A DNA stretch of 64,000 nucleotides from Terebella lapidaria (Eukaryota > Annelida > Polychaeta > Terebellida > Terebellidae), in NCBI GenBank assembly GCA_949152475.1, contig OX424559.1:19313809-19377808 (forward strand). Reading direction: 5' to 3'. The position numbers were made by a program, and so were the translations under genes. Position 1 is the stretch's first letter. Each line of letters opens with the position of its first letter. Shown one piece after another: positions 35,094 through 47,239 of this stretch. The notes beneath the pieces are model-generated. The model saw nothing but the letters and a program-made list of their open reading frames with translations, had not been told where the DNA came from and searched no databases.

Positions 35094-35940
35094 TTACTGT
35101 ATGCTGGTACTCACATTTAGCATCATGTTCTGCATGTAAGTGTCTGCTTCTTTTCGATTCGACACCAGGACTTTAGCGGGATCATTAACAGAGGCTAACA
35201 CGGCTTCCTGGTGTGAAAATCCGCCAGCTACAACCAATCCACACCCCTCTGGCAGTTTCTTGGCGACACATTCATTGCTGAAGAACTTCGTGAGGTTGGC
35301 CTTGTTTGCCTGAGATGGCTTTCTGGATTGACCAATCCTCACCTACACACCTTTGTCGCACGGCATGTTTGATTATAGACATCACCATGAGAGTAACTGT
35401 GAAACCCACGTCAAGGCGACGACATGATGCTGTGGAGTGGCCCAGGATACTGGTTGTGAATGCATCTGCTGAATCTCTAAAGGAAGGTGGCATAATTTAC
35501 ATTGTAGGCTTCCTGATAGTTTGAACTATTGCCATGGCATCTACAATGTATCAGACCAACTCAAATATCGAAGAATAAATAGTTCGTCACAAATTCCATA
35601 TCAGTCATTTCAGTGGCAATCATACCGCCATCTGTTTCAGCAAGTCGGGCGGCAAGTATATGCAGGTACGTGCACCAATTCGTGTTTGATAAGTTTATCC
35701 AAATGCACATTGATGCCAGCTTGTTATGCAACAACGAGTCATCAATGGTTTGATCGTCTTGTTGTTTTCCATGGAGGTGGTTAATTTAACCACATGTACA
35801 TACAATTCGTCAAATGTCTTGCGCTTGTGTTTTGTTAAAGGTTCATAAACCCTGAGGTTTTTGGAAGACAGTCGATCACTTATGTAATCATGCAAGCATT
35901 GTTCACCACGGGTGTATACACTCATGATATCATCCTTCAC
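35094..35940 (-). pseudogene. left-arm copy of EADT-type element gene (decayed)
   Basis: Minus-strand pieces in order: 35940-35695 with LHDYISDRLSSKNLRVYEPL and KRKTFDELY; 35493-35272 with DAFTTSILGHSTASCRRLDV and SIIKHAVR; 35342-35094 with NLTKFFSNECVAKKLPEG and SNRKEADTYMQNM. These correspond to motifs I recall in a family of large invertebrate proteins of unknown function (H-x-Y-I-x-x-R-L, L-x-T-F, SIK, L-x-x-F-L, P-E-G, N-x-E-E-A-D-T-R). The copy is fragmented into several frames. Function in the family is not established; a nuclease-like role has been suggested to me only by memory and is not claimed. Confidence 0.5.
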
Positions 35941-36491
35941 ACCTACCTTTGTTGAGATGCTAACTAGCTACAGGTCCAAGGACTCGAACATCCTTGTGTC
36001 GGTGTGTCTCCTCTGTGGGATTTTGGTCCATACCGAACATCAAGTACTAGCTATAGGAATCACAAGACCTGGCATTGTAAGTAAAAATCCACCTGTCCAG
36101 GGTGGTTTCACTTTCATACCCACCAAACCTCCAGATATTTTGCCCAAGCAGTTCACGTGCTCAAGGACTTGGTCTGCATGTACTTGATTGAACACACCTA
36201 CACAAAAATGGCGGCCCGTCCAGGAATCTGACAGATGAACAAGATGTTGCCAAACTGGCAAAGCAAATATAGACTTTCCAAATGTTCGAGTCTACCATTG
36301 TGAACCATTGGGTTTGGAACAATGCAAGCTAGGAGATGTGTAGCGAGTTGTAAGTACCTATTCATGGATATTACACCGTTTCGACTTGTTCAATCCAACT
36401 AAAAGTTTTCATCACGACCAAACGAAAAAGTGGTTACATTCTTTTCATCACTGACACTTGGAGACGGCACAATTCTCACAACCTGTGGTAT

Positions 36492-37148
36492 TTGCATGAC
36501 TACATAAGTGATCGACTGTTTTCATGCGCAACTTCAGGTTTTATGAACTTCTTACAAAAAGCGAGTTCGAGACATTTGAAGATTTGTAAGAAGTTTACTC
36601 TGCCACAACTATGGGAATCAACAAAACGATCTAAGCAGACCGTGGTCTATTTCGACGGCTTCTTGTTGAAACACATGCTGGCAGGAATGTGCATCTGGGT
36701 GAACTTCTCAAACACGAATTGCTGCACATGCCTTTGGTACTTGCCGAAACACATGGTAGTATGATTGCCAGTGAAAGGCTCAGATATTCTGCATATTGCA
36801 ATTATATGGATGAATTATCCTCATTAGTTGAGATGGTCTGCTGAATTGTAGATGTCATGGTACTAGTTCTAACCATTGGGAAGCCTAAATTATGTCATCA
36901 CCTCCGAAGATTCAGCAGCTGCATTCACTACAAGTATCCTGGGCCACTTCACGGCATCTTGTCGCTTTGATGTGGTTTTCGACATATCATGTCATCGTGA
37001 TGTCTCCATCAAACATCCCCACATGACAGAAGTGTGCAGGCAATACTCGGTCCCTCCGAAGAGTCATCCAAGGCAGGGAGGTGATCTGGTTAAACTTCAC
37101 AAATCTTACAGCAGACAAGGTCGACCGCACGAGATCCCTTTGCAATGA
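36492..37148 (+). pseudogene. right-arm copy of EADT-type element gene (decayed)
   Basis: The inverted counterpart of the left-arm copy. 36492-36764 reads MHDYISDRLFSCATSGFMNF, and 36876-37148 reads AAAFTTSILGHFTASC, VSIKHPHMTEVCR and later GRPHEIPLQ. It shares motifs and order with the left-arm copy but points the other way, so the 5' ends face the centre of the palindrome. It is diverged and broken by several changes. The two copies differ from each other more than recent duplicates would. Confidence 0.5.
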
Positions 37149-37829
37149 ACTCGTCGCCAAGAAGCCGCTAGATGGATGTTAATTGCTTGTAGCTGGCTGG
37201 ATTTCACGCCACGAAATCATGTTCTCCTCTGCCAATCAACCCACTACTGTAACAATCCTGATTTAAAATTGAAAAGAAGCAGACACTTACATGCCGAATA
37301 CTGCCAAATTTGGGTAGCAGCGTACAGTGATAGACCAAGAAAGACACTGATTTTTGTGTGCTTCTTATCCATTTCGCTCAGTAAATCACTAAGGAAGTTT
37401 GCATGTGTCAGGCACTTCAAAGAGACGTAAGTAGACTCCAGGACATAACATTGCATATGATTACAGTGAAGATGTTCACTGAGCCTGCTTGTTCAAGGTC
37501 TGGGCGTTATCATTATGTCATCTGACACTGAGGGAGCAGTTGGGCAATTAATGCACTGTGTTTGCACACAAAACATGCATATTGTCAAACTATCATAGGC
37601 CTAATGTGCTCGTGCTAAAGCCCTGCTTACCATCAGCTGAGGAGAATGGATGGACACTGGATGACCAAAACCGCCTCAAGCTCAGGCTGATGACCCTCTC
37701 TGCAGTTCCGACAGTCTGTATTAAACTCCTGACGTGTGGTTACAAATCAAATTGAAAGTTGAGTGTGCAGTTGCCGAAGAAATCAGTTTCATGCACAGCA
37801 GTATGTGAGTGCGAAAGCAATGCCTGTTT

Positions 37830-39379
37830 TACGGCGGCTCATATCTGCCATCTGAAAAAAATCAACCAATAATTTCGAACGCTTACAAAGTACATTTTGC
37901 GAAATACGTTCAGAACTTTACGAACGCGTTCAAAACTTTATGAACGCGTTCATAACATTACGAAAGCGTTCGAAACATTATGAACACGCTCCAAACATTA
38001 TGAATGCGTTCAAAACATTACGAACGCGTTCAGAACATTACGAACGCGTTCAAAACATTACGAACGCGTTCAGAACATTACGAACGCGTTCAAAACTTTA
38101 TGAACGCGTTCAGAACATAACGTACGCGTTGAAAATATTATGAACGGGTTCGAAACTTTATGAACGCGTTCAGAACATTACGAACGCATTCAAAACATTA
38201 TGAACGCGTTCAAAACTTTCTGAACGCGTTCAGAACATTACGAACGCGTTCAGAACATTGCGAACGCGTTCAAAAACAATTGTTTTAATAAGAATGAAAA
38301 TAAAATGTAGAAATAGCATTGAAGTATCACATAGGCCCTATATTATCCCATTGGCTGCTGAACGCGTTCGTAATGTTATGAACGCGTTCGTAATGTTCTG
38401 AACGCGTTCAGAAAGTTTTGAACACGTTCATAATGTTTCGAACGCGTTCATAATGTTTTGAACGCGTTCGTAATGTTCTGAACTCGTTCATAAAGTTTTG
38501 AACGCGTTCATAATGTTTCGAACGCGTTCATAATGTTTCGAACGCGTTCGTAATGTTCTGAACGCGTTCTAATGTTCTGAACGCGTTCATAAAGTTTCGA
38601 ACGCGTTCATAATGTTTTGAACGCGTTCGTTATGTTCTGAATGCGTTCATAAAGTTTCGAATGCGTTCGTAATGTTCTGAACGCGTTCATAAAGTTTCGA
38701 ACGCGATCTTAATGTTTTGAACGGGTTCGTTATGTTTTGAACGCGTTCAGAAAGTTTTGAACGCGTTCATAATGTTTCGAATGCGTTCATAATGTTTTGA
38801 ACGTGTTTGTTATGTTCTGAGCGCGTTCATAAAGTTTCGAACGCGTTCATAATGTTTTGACGGGTTCGTTATGTTCTGAACGCGTTCAGAAAGTTTTGAA
38901 CGCGTTCATAATGTTCCGAATGCGTTCATAATGTTTCGAACGCGTTCGTAATGTTCTGAACGAATTCATAAAGTTTCGAACGCGTTCATAATGTTTCGAA
39001 CGTGTTCATAATGTTTCGAACGCATTCATAATGTTTTGAACGCGTTCGTTATGTTCTGAACGCGTTCATAAAGTTTCGAACGCGTTCATAATGTTTTGAA
39101 CGCGTTCGTTATGTTCTGAACGCGTTCATAAAGTTTTGAACGCGTTCACAAAGTTTTGAACGTGTTCGTAATGTTCTGAACGCGATCGTAATGTTTTGAA
39201 CGCGTTCGTAATGTTCTGAACGCGTTCGTAATGTTTTGAACGCGTTCGTAATGTTCTGAACGCGTTCGTGATGTTCTGAACGCGTTCGTAAAGTTCTGAA
39301 CATATTTCGCAAAATATACTTTGTAAGTGTTCAAAATTATTGGTTGGTTTTTTCCAGATGGCAGATATGAGCCGCCGTA
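37830..39379. mobile_element. fold-back element made of GAACGCGTTC repeats (1,550 bp)
   Basis: Outer inverted repeats TACGGCGGCTCATATCTGCC / GGCAGATATGAGCCGCCGTA run for about 90 bp, with CTGTTT flanking both sides (37824-37829, 39380-39385) as a 6-bp target duplication. The inside is about 18 units on the left (37905-38275) and nearly 50 on the right (38355-39300) of a 20-bp repeat centred on the palindrome GAACGCGTTC, in opposite orientations around a unique centre of about 75 bp (38276-38352). No transposase. Open frames across it are an artefact of the 20-bp period (60 bp in three units). It is inserted in the right arm of the larger palindrome. Confidence 0.88.
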
Positions 39380-40676
39380 CTGTTTAAACCAAAACAAACA
39401 TATTCACGCAGATGGTGATGCGGATTAGATTCAGCGTGGTATACACACATTTTTGCTTTGGTTATAAACACCCACTATTTTTCAATTTCCACATCATCCT
39501 GATCGATTTTTGATGATAAACGTGTACCAAAATTGATATTATTTTCCTTGATTTTCGCATTCATTCCGTAGCCAAGGATACGGGAAAAAATCAAAATACG
39601 TTTGATAAATGAATACCCGGGTATGCATAATATCCAGCTTTTAATAGACATGTAGACATGTTTCTTGACCATTAAAATATAGGTATAGACACATCATTCA
39701 ATGTGATTGGATGATTCTTTTCGAAGATATTGCCAGAGAAAGGAAATGGCGGCTTCGAATTTTCATGTTAATCTTTGTGACGTTTTTTTTTTTTTGATAA
39801 TTCTAAAGGTCGTCTATTGTTAATATTTTATATAAAACTTAACTAAATGGAATTGAATTCAATTAATTGTGATCAATATATGATGGTATTTTATTTAAAA
39901 TCTGTATATAGAAGCACACTGTCAAGAAATAAGTTTGGTCATATTTCTCCCCAATTTTTTACATTTGTTGCGTTGCCATGGATACAGAAATGCCGTTTCA
40001 ATAGGTATATTTGCATAAAATGTATTTTTATTAACACGAGCAGGTTCCTTGACCATGAAAACATAGGTATAGGTACTTTTTTCGTTGTGATTGGATGACT
40101 AGTTATCAAGATATTGCCAAGAACAGAAATTTCAATAATGGCGACTATAATTTTTGGCACTTAAGTTTTTCGAAGTTTTAGGGCAAGTCCTGACGTGCGT
40201 CTGTTTAGGTTTTTAGTATCATACTGAAGCACATGGACTACTAAATAATTGTAATCAATATTTAATGACATTCGATATATATTTTGTACTTAGCAGCACA
40301 TTGTTAGGCAATATATTTGATAATATTTTTGCCAATTTTTACATTTATTCCATTGCCATGGATAACAAAAATGACGTTTTCTCTAAATGTCACCTTAATA
40401 CAATGCATTACTGTACAACCTATCTTTATGTGCTAAATTATTGTATTTATATCGAATTATATCGAACATGAAGCCAAATCAGTTTTTAATGGGTTTCGTA
40501 GATTTTCTGGAGATTGCCATGTTCAAGGGCCGTTGCCATGGTGACGGACATAATTGCCAACACTACATGTGGTAGAAATGAGACCCTGAGATCCTCCCCT
40601 TTCCATTGATACCACATTCATGAATAAGTACTCTTGTGCATACGAAAATATATTTCAGGCCGTTTGGCCTCCTGCC

Positions 40677-41177
40677 TATATTGCATAATTCTAATATCCA
40701 AAGAACTATTTACCATACTAACAATAGTACATTGATGGACAATTAAAGGCTTACTTCCTGATACATTTCCTGTTATTTAGCTACTGTTCCAAGATTTAAA
40801 TGGCCGAGCTGTAGAGATACAACATGAAGAATGATTAATGTAACTGATTCACTATATAGACTTACTTGGGTGAGTGAACTTCTCTCACAATTCCATGATA
40901 CGGAATTCACAACACAAAGCGAATTCAGCCACTCAAGAATGAATTTTGGAAATATTGTATGGATGACAGTGGCAATTTATCAAAGGCAAGTATGAAGTGC
41001 TATTAATAAGATATTCGTTATTGTATAATTTGGATGCACTTAAATGTAGCATCTTTTGCATCAACTTACGGTTTTGTATTTTTATTTTGAAATTTTTATG
41101 TATTATGCAGTAGACCACAATCAGCAACAAAATCTTTGAACCAGGTACGTAATTCAAAATATATACATTTTGTTCAG
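40677..41177. other. upstream of gene C; possible weak first exons
   Basis: AT-rich. A short open ATG stretch at 40939 (MNFGNIVWMTVAIYQ) followed by GC-AG-like splice phases and a small candidate exon ending at a GTACGT (near 41154) could be a signal-peptide exon and linker of gene C, but the phase does not match the Ig exon and the signal peptide is poor. Not called. Confidence 0.25.
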
Positions 41178-43053
41178 CCTTTCCACCTTGTGGTGAACAT
41201 CTGGTGACTCGTCCAGGGACAGTGAGAGGCTCAGAAGGTGGTAACGTGACATTCTTGTGGCGGACTGAAAATATAACTGCTTACCATAGAATAGACTGCT
41301 TGGATGAACGGAACACTAGAGTAGTTGGAATTATTTGTCACTTAATCAGAGACACTTATATATAACACACAGGGTGAATCACGTACATTTTATAGCACTG
41401 AGGGATTTTTGGATGAAAACACTTTCGGTTTCAGACTGATATCACTTGGAGGTGTTCACCAATACTTCACTGTGTTATTCTACACAGATCACATAATATG
41501 TGAAGATAAAGCTATACTCTTCATTTACAGTAAGTTTCATGTGTTATATTCGAGGATCAGCCAATAATATGTTAACTGCATAAATATACTGAACCAGATC
41601 ATGAAATTTTGCAATGCTGATAATTATGTTATATCATGATTCATTCAAGTCGAAGTGTAGGTTAGCTTCTAAAATTTCAACATTTTATACCAATGCCTTG
41701 AATCGCCTCCAATATCCATCAGAAACCCCATCGAAGTCAAACATTTCCCAGCATCAGGTGACGCTGAACGAGTAAACACTCACCTGCCACGCCTAAGTCT
41801 GTACCAGCTGAGTACCGTCTTCCATTCTCATACATGTGGAGCGTATCACCATCCTCGGACGTTATGGTGAACATATCAGGAAGTCAAAACAAAATGATAA
41901 TAGACGTAGAATCATTACCCAATATCAAGTATTCCGAGCGAGCAAAACAGAGTCCGTTATCCAATCTCATAGTCCAGGGACAGAAAGTCATATCAGGCAT
42001 GCGAAGTGAGAGAAAACAAACATGACAGGGAAACTCATGAACCCCCAAAAATGTGTTGCAGGACTCAACGAGTCTCAGAAAAAGTGTATGTGTTCAAACG
42101 AAAACTGTCAAGCAAAAGGTTAACGACCTGAACCAAATGGGTGTCAACAACGGGCAAACATCGGCAAGCAGATGTGGTGGGAAAGTCAGTGATTCACCCC
42201 ATCCATCCAGCTCTCAAACAACAAGTTTAGCTTTCCAACCATCAACAAGATTTACGTATGTACCACCGACATCAGAGGTCACTGCCGTAGTAGCACTACG
42301 CAAGATGAACCCCATGGTACATACAACATTTGTCAACGTTCACGAGCTGTCCACCCAAAACATCCAAATAGACATGTAAAATCTGCAGGAACACAAGGAA
42401 ATCATCCTGCTCTTCACCATGGAGGTCACAGGGGGACATCAAATGTGCGACCCAGTTCACAGACGGAAGAGATGGCAGAGACGAGTTGTCACACCACTAA
42501 ACCTGAGGTAGATGAGTACCTGATGAATTCTAGAAGGAACCTGCCAGGTACAGCAAGGAATTACCTGACCACATCAGATGTCAGACCAAGAGAGACAAAA
42601 GAGGAAGTGACAAACACGAGTCATCGTATCACTGACCCCAAGGTAGGTGAGTACCTGGTGACTTGTCCGAGTAACATGACAGATAGAACAATGGACTACC
42701 CGACCCCATCAGACATTAAACCCAGCGATGACACAGAAGGAACGGCAAACACGAGACGTCCAATCACTCATACTGATGTAGCTGGAAACCCTGTGACTTG
42801 CCCAAGGAATCTGCCAGGTACAGGAAGGGATTACCTGACCACATCAAGTGTGAGGCCAAGAGAACAGGCAGAGGAGATAGTGGGCATAAATCATCACATC
42901 ACTGACCATGAGGAAGATAAGTTCACCAAAATCGAGGTTTTGGATGACAGAGAAAGTGTTTCAGGGAGTCAAGGCAGTGGTGTGTCTGTCGAATTCTGCA
43001 TATTTTATACTGATAATGATGTTCGGAGTATAGCTCAAGAAAATGACATGTGA
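41178..43053 (+). pseudogene. Gene C: Cys-less V-like Ig receptor, disrupted
   Basis: An Ig-like exon at 41178-41529 (acceptor TGTTCAG, donor GTAAGT) starts in phase 1: CGEHLVTRPGTVRGSEGG, VTFLWRTENIT. It continues in a second frame (GESRTFYSTEGFLDENTFGF, VHQYFTVLFYTDHIICEDKA). The 352-bp length is one base over a multiple of three, consistent with one frameshift, near 41360. As in gene B the canonical cysteines are absent (VTFLW; Y-F-T-V). A long Ser/Thr-rich coding stretch follows, from about 41780 to 43053, with 135-bp coding repeats; it has two in-frame TGA codons (42023-42037) and a frame change near 42370. No transmembrane exon was recognised. It is best read as a recently decayed relative of gene B; a very short intron or sequencing error is the alternative. 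Confidence 0.5.
42445..42930 (+). repeat. coding 135-bp tandem repeats in gene C tail
   Basis: Three and a half units of 45 residues, each starting V/I-R/K-P (VRPSSQTEEMAETS, VRPRETKEEVTNTS, IKPSDDTEGTANT, VRPREQAEEIV) and ending near a tyrosine (NYLTTS, DYPTPS, DYLTTS). A second tyrosine occurs in E-Y-L-x-x of two units. The units are diverged yet the frame is kept, so they were under coding constraint until recently. The tyrosines do not fit the ITIM or ITAM consensus. Confidence 0.65.
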
Positions 43054-46000
43054 TTTGTTTGACCAGAATATATCACTAGCATCAAAGGCGCCCACAGGCT
43101 CTGAAAAAGAGGACGCACACATGCAGGAGGGAGTCCTAGCCAGTAGGCGTGGGGTGTGGGGCCCGCCTAGGGCCCCAGAAGCTCAAGGGGTCTAGATGCT
43201 CTCTGGTTCAATCTAGGCGTTTTGCGGGTACCTAACACAGTCTTAGATCCAGTGTGATCAAAATTAAATTTTCAATGAACAAAAGATGTAACGTCAGCCT
43301 ATTCGAGTAATACATGTGGAGTAATACTACCCGGTAGGCCTATCTAGTATTTAATAGTGTCATTGCGGTTGTGCATCAAAGTTTCTATCGAGCCTGAAAT
43401 TTGAGGATGTGGAGAAGACCATTGGAAATATAGGGGCCTACTGTCCGAAAAGACAATCAATACGAACACCAGTACGATGGATTTGGAGCGGGCGGGGATG
43501 GGGGGGGGGGGGGGAAAGAAGGGCGGGAAAGGTGGGTCGTCTGAAATTTTTGTATACGCACGTGCGTATACTGCGTACCCCTGTGGGCGCCACTGACTAG
43601 CATGTATGACTTATAACATGTATAATGGATACAGTTTTAACTTTGTTGTAGCCAGAAATAAAATACACATTGTATATCATAATGATCGTATGTATATATC
43701 GTAATGGATGTTTTTGGCAGGCATTTGTTTTCTCATGTGTTATGCCGGCAAGTACATCAATATCATTTAGGCTTGGCCATGTACTAGATATCTCATTGTC
43801 GTTTGATGGACGGTACATAAAATCCCATTATCATAACATATTGTATATGGGATGTGTTTTGTACAGATTATATAGTTTGTTGGGTTTTTTCAACGTCAAA
43901 AAAAAGTATATGCTGGTGAACAGATCAATTTTCCTCTGATATTGACACACGCGCTTCAGCAATGCCATGCAAAGTTACCAATATCACCCGAATTTGGAGT
44001 TTGCAATGGATATATTTACCTTGCAAACTGGATAATCATCCCACAGCAATATTAAACGTCGACACGGGAATGTAATAAAGAGTAGTTGTATATTAAACCT
44101 TACAACAGACTATGCATGAACCACCCTCAATTCAATCATCAAACTGTCATGGTGATTACGTTATATATATATTTACCTTACAAACTGAATATGCACGGGC
44201 CAATGTACGTCGAAATGCCGAGATCATAACAAAAGTTTACAGTAAAACCTTTCATATTCTTCAGGCCGATTCCAATGATAAACACCAAACATGACACCTT
44301 CCTGGTCATTGTCCGGGCCCCGGGTCCGGATATACTAAAAACGCACTAATTTCAGCTGGTTCCGTTTTGCGAGGTCTCCCGCAGTGACGGGCAGGGAGTG
44401 ATTCCACGGTGGACATACGTTGCGCGCTATTGTGCGGGCTTCGCCCGTTTACTATGCTGTGATTTGTAGTTCACAATGTCTCATGTCAGATGTCAGGGAT
44501 GTTTGTGTGGTACAGCGGGGTTCGCAAATATTGTCAAGGCAGTGATTTTTTGCACGCGCTGATATAACGCTGATGTAATAGAATCATATTAGAATCGCAC
44601 TTAGAATAGGATATAGGCATATGCGCATAAAAAAACCTGGAGTGAAGAGTCGAGCACCGGGGAATAAAGCTCTATAAGTACAATCTATCACATCAACTTC
44701 TTAAAAGAACATTTCCTCTGGACATATTCTTAACACTTTCCATTCCTACTATTCTGTAGCTTGTTTTCTTTAAACCAGTTCACAATTATTTTTAGGGTTT
44801 CCCTATCTGTTTCCACTTTCTTCTTCCGGTCGGGAAACTCTTTGACCACGCTGGTCAATCATGACGCCTCTGAACATGACTGAGCGTTTTGATATGATTG
44901 GAGATTTCCACCATATTTTTTTAAAACCACACTCGTTCATTTTACTTTATGATGCAGCTGAAGACTTTGTGCATTGAATAGCTGGAAAAGTACCACTAAA
45001 TGGTTCAAAATATGTTTACTCATCCATTTATTCTTATGTCTTGATTTGATGACAGTCAGGACTGTCCATCTTGTGTGTTAGGTTAGTGTTTCTTGAGTTA
45101 CTCGAAAGTCATGATGTATAAGTGCATATCATATTTATTGATATAGTTCAAGCATATATGAATTTGCAACATAAGGAAATGTGATGGATTATAAGCGTGT
45201 GAATCGCAATAATAAATATGGAAAATGTTGCTGACAAACCTGTTTGCAAACAAACATAATCTGAAATGAGTGTGGTTGTTGTACATATAAAAACGTTAAT
45301 GCATTTGTTTTATATGATGATAAAATATGTACTGATAAAGTTCACTTTAGTTGACAAAAAGTATGAATATCAGTAGGTTCATACCTCAATACCACTAGGC
45401 TGATATATAACAATGTCAGAGCTATGACTGTATATGTTATATATATTCCATATCAGAATGAAAACGATCTACAAATGTAGATTGATAGATATACCTTCAC
45501 CTGGGTATCACCTCTGTACAGCATAGTATAAGAAATAATGTCCTAATAAAAACGTGTACAAAGCCACTCTATCAAGAGTTGTGAGATACTAAATTTGATG
45601 TATATGTGAAAACCATTCTGCGTTCAAGCATACAATTGAGAGCTCTGGCAACATATGAAACAATTGCTGGTTTACTAAGAATATACACAAATTGTTGTCG
45701 GGCGGACATGTTACATATATTTTGGTTAAAAGATTGTATATTGTAAATAATTCACCTCTCAAATCGTCATAAAGTGTGCAAAATACAAATGTATATACTT
45801 TGTCGTTAATGATATAATAAAAGCCGCATATTATTATATAAAACAATGAATTATTGTTATATTTGTACATATCATGATAAAGACATATCGTTCCAAATAA
45901 TCATTGATCTCTACTTTAAACTGGTGTTGGACTTAGGCAGAAGAAAGATAATATTACAAATATCACAGAATCGGATAAAACAAATACAGCAAAATAAGAA

Positions 46001-46878
46001 TATTCAAATACCAGATGAATAACCTAATGACACTTGTAGTTACCTAGATCACAGGTCAGAACGTATATTATATACACATGTTATGATATTGGAACTATTT
46101 GTGATCATGACAAAAGAACTATTAGTTATATCATAAATACATGCACACCCGTGCCAATGATGATGAGGTATTGATATGTATATACGAAAACCAAAAGATC
46201 AGTTGATATGCAAACTACTTCAGTAACTGCTCATCCAGATAATATGAGGTCAAAAACAAACATTGTGCAGATAGGAAATGTATCATAGAATGATTATAAT
46301 GAACCAGAAATAAACATTGTATATGGTTACATTACGCAAACAGAATATAACTCCAAATCCATAATGACTAATCTGTACAATATCAACATGAATGAGTACA
46401 TACGATTGAGATTATGAAGGATAAAAGTGAAAAGAGCAACAAATTTCCAGTTAATAGTAATAAAGGAACAGTTTAGGGCACCTAGTGATTACGATACGCG
46501 GAATAATGTTTCTAATATGGGCACGCTATGATACATGGATTGCACAATCATAAAGTAACCAATGAAGCAGTTCAAACTCACATGAAGACAATGGTAAAAT
46601 ATACTACCAAATATATCGATGACATGTCTATGACAATGGGGATTACTCCTAGTCCGAAATCATTAAGAGCAACGTATAAACCGGAATTACTCTTTTGACA
46701 ACTGCACTGCATGTATTCAGTTGATGTTTTTGTCTATTGCTATAGCTTATGATCTCCGCTTAGCCATCTATTCACACATAATGACAAGTCTAGTAGTCAT
46801 CATGACTCCATATATGTAGAGTGGTACAAAATTCACATCAGAGTGATATGATTTCACGAAGGGCGTTCCCGTATGTGA
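43054..46878. other. intergenic; G tract and short duplication only
   Basis: A run of 16 G with neighbouring G-runs at about 43491-43545 has G-quadruplex potential. Around 44008-44050 and 44160-44210 two segments share 'tatatttaccttRcaaactg' and 'acgtcgaMa', suggesting a small old duplication of about 155 bp. Otherwise AT-rich and without recognised genes. Confidence 0.4.
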
Positions 46879-47011
46879 TCACAGAGGAATTGTTTTAACC
46901 GAACTCTCTTCGCAATCCCAGTATATGGAATCTTCTGAGGTTGTTGATACTTTGTCAACTCCATTCATCAGCGGATGTCGAGATTCACACAGATCCTGAC
47001 ACTGAACCGGT
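46879..47011 (-). CDS. candidate 3' tail exon of a receptor gene
   Basis: Acceptor CTTGTAACAG in front of 47011, then 44 codons including the stop, phase 2. Composition is tail-like, acidic and Ser/Thr-rich (PVQCQDLCESRHPLMNG, VSTTSEDSIYWDCEESS, ending VKTIPL). The same strand upstream (47240-47115) is also open in frames with protein-like composition, but exon limits there are not clear. It may belong to gene D (3 kb upstream on the same strand) or to a separate gene. No phase partner was proven. Confidence 0.35.
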
Positions 47012-47239
47012 CTGTTACAAGACGTATAAATCATGAACATGAAGAACATACTTTAATTGCGCAATGTATCAATATAATTTATGAAAGCTCCACTTTATGT
47101 GACAGACATTCAATTTACCCATGTGATGTGGATGATGATGAAAGACACCTGTCATGTTCATGTATCTGAAGACACGATCCTGGCATTGTCTCCTCCGAGA
47201 CTCCTCTGTCCCATGTGTCAATTCGGGCTGCACTGTTGT

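Larger units (their letters stand above)
32174..40676. mobile_element. 8.5-kb imperfect palindrome: two divergent decayed element copies
   Basis: The two ends are inverted copies: left GCAGGAGGCCAAA, right GGCAGGAGGCCAAA read on the other strand. The matching continues inward for over 2.5 kb, for example caccatctgtgtgatgg near 34530 with its counterpart near 39410, the 34600-34690 block with 37620-37730, and the 35390-35510 block with 36880-36990. A centre of about 400 bp (36040-36470) is unpaired. Each arm carries a copy of the same decayed gene, pointing outward. Left flank TTAA, right flank TATA. The two arms have since received different insertions (33476-34202 and 37830-39379). Kolobok-like by flank only; the class is unproven. 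Confidence 0.72.

Noticed and set aside
37905-39300. Regular short repeats resembling a CRISPR array
   Set aside because: Units are directly tandem without unique spacers, switch orientation at the centre, and lie in animal DNA inside a fold-back element.
37940-39397. MNAFKTLRTRSEHYERVQNI-type repeat proteins
   Set aside because: Frames arise from the 20-bp GAACGCGTTC repeat (60 bp per cycle) on both strands, with no coding context.
40939-41155. Signal-peptide exon and linker for gene C
   Set aside because: Needs a GC donor, the hydrophobic stretch is short, and the phase does not match the Ig exon.
43491-43545. G tract as a regulatory quadruplex
   Set aside because: Simple-sequence run without a nearby promoter; only its folding potential can be stated.
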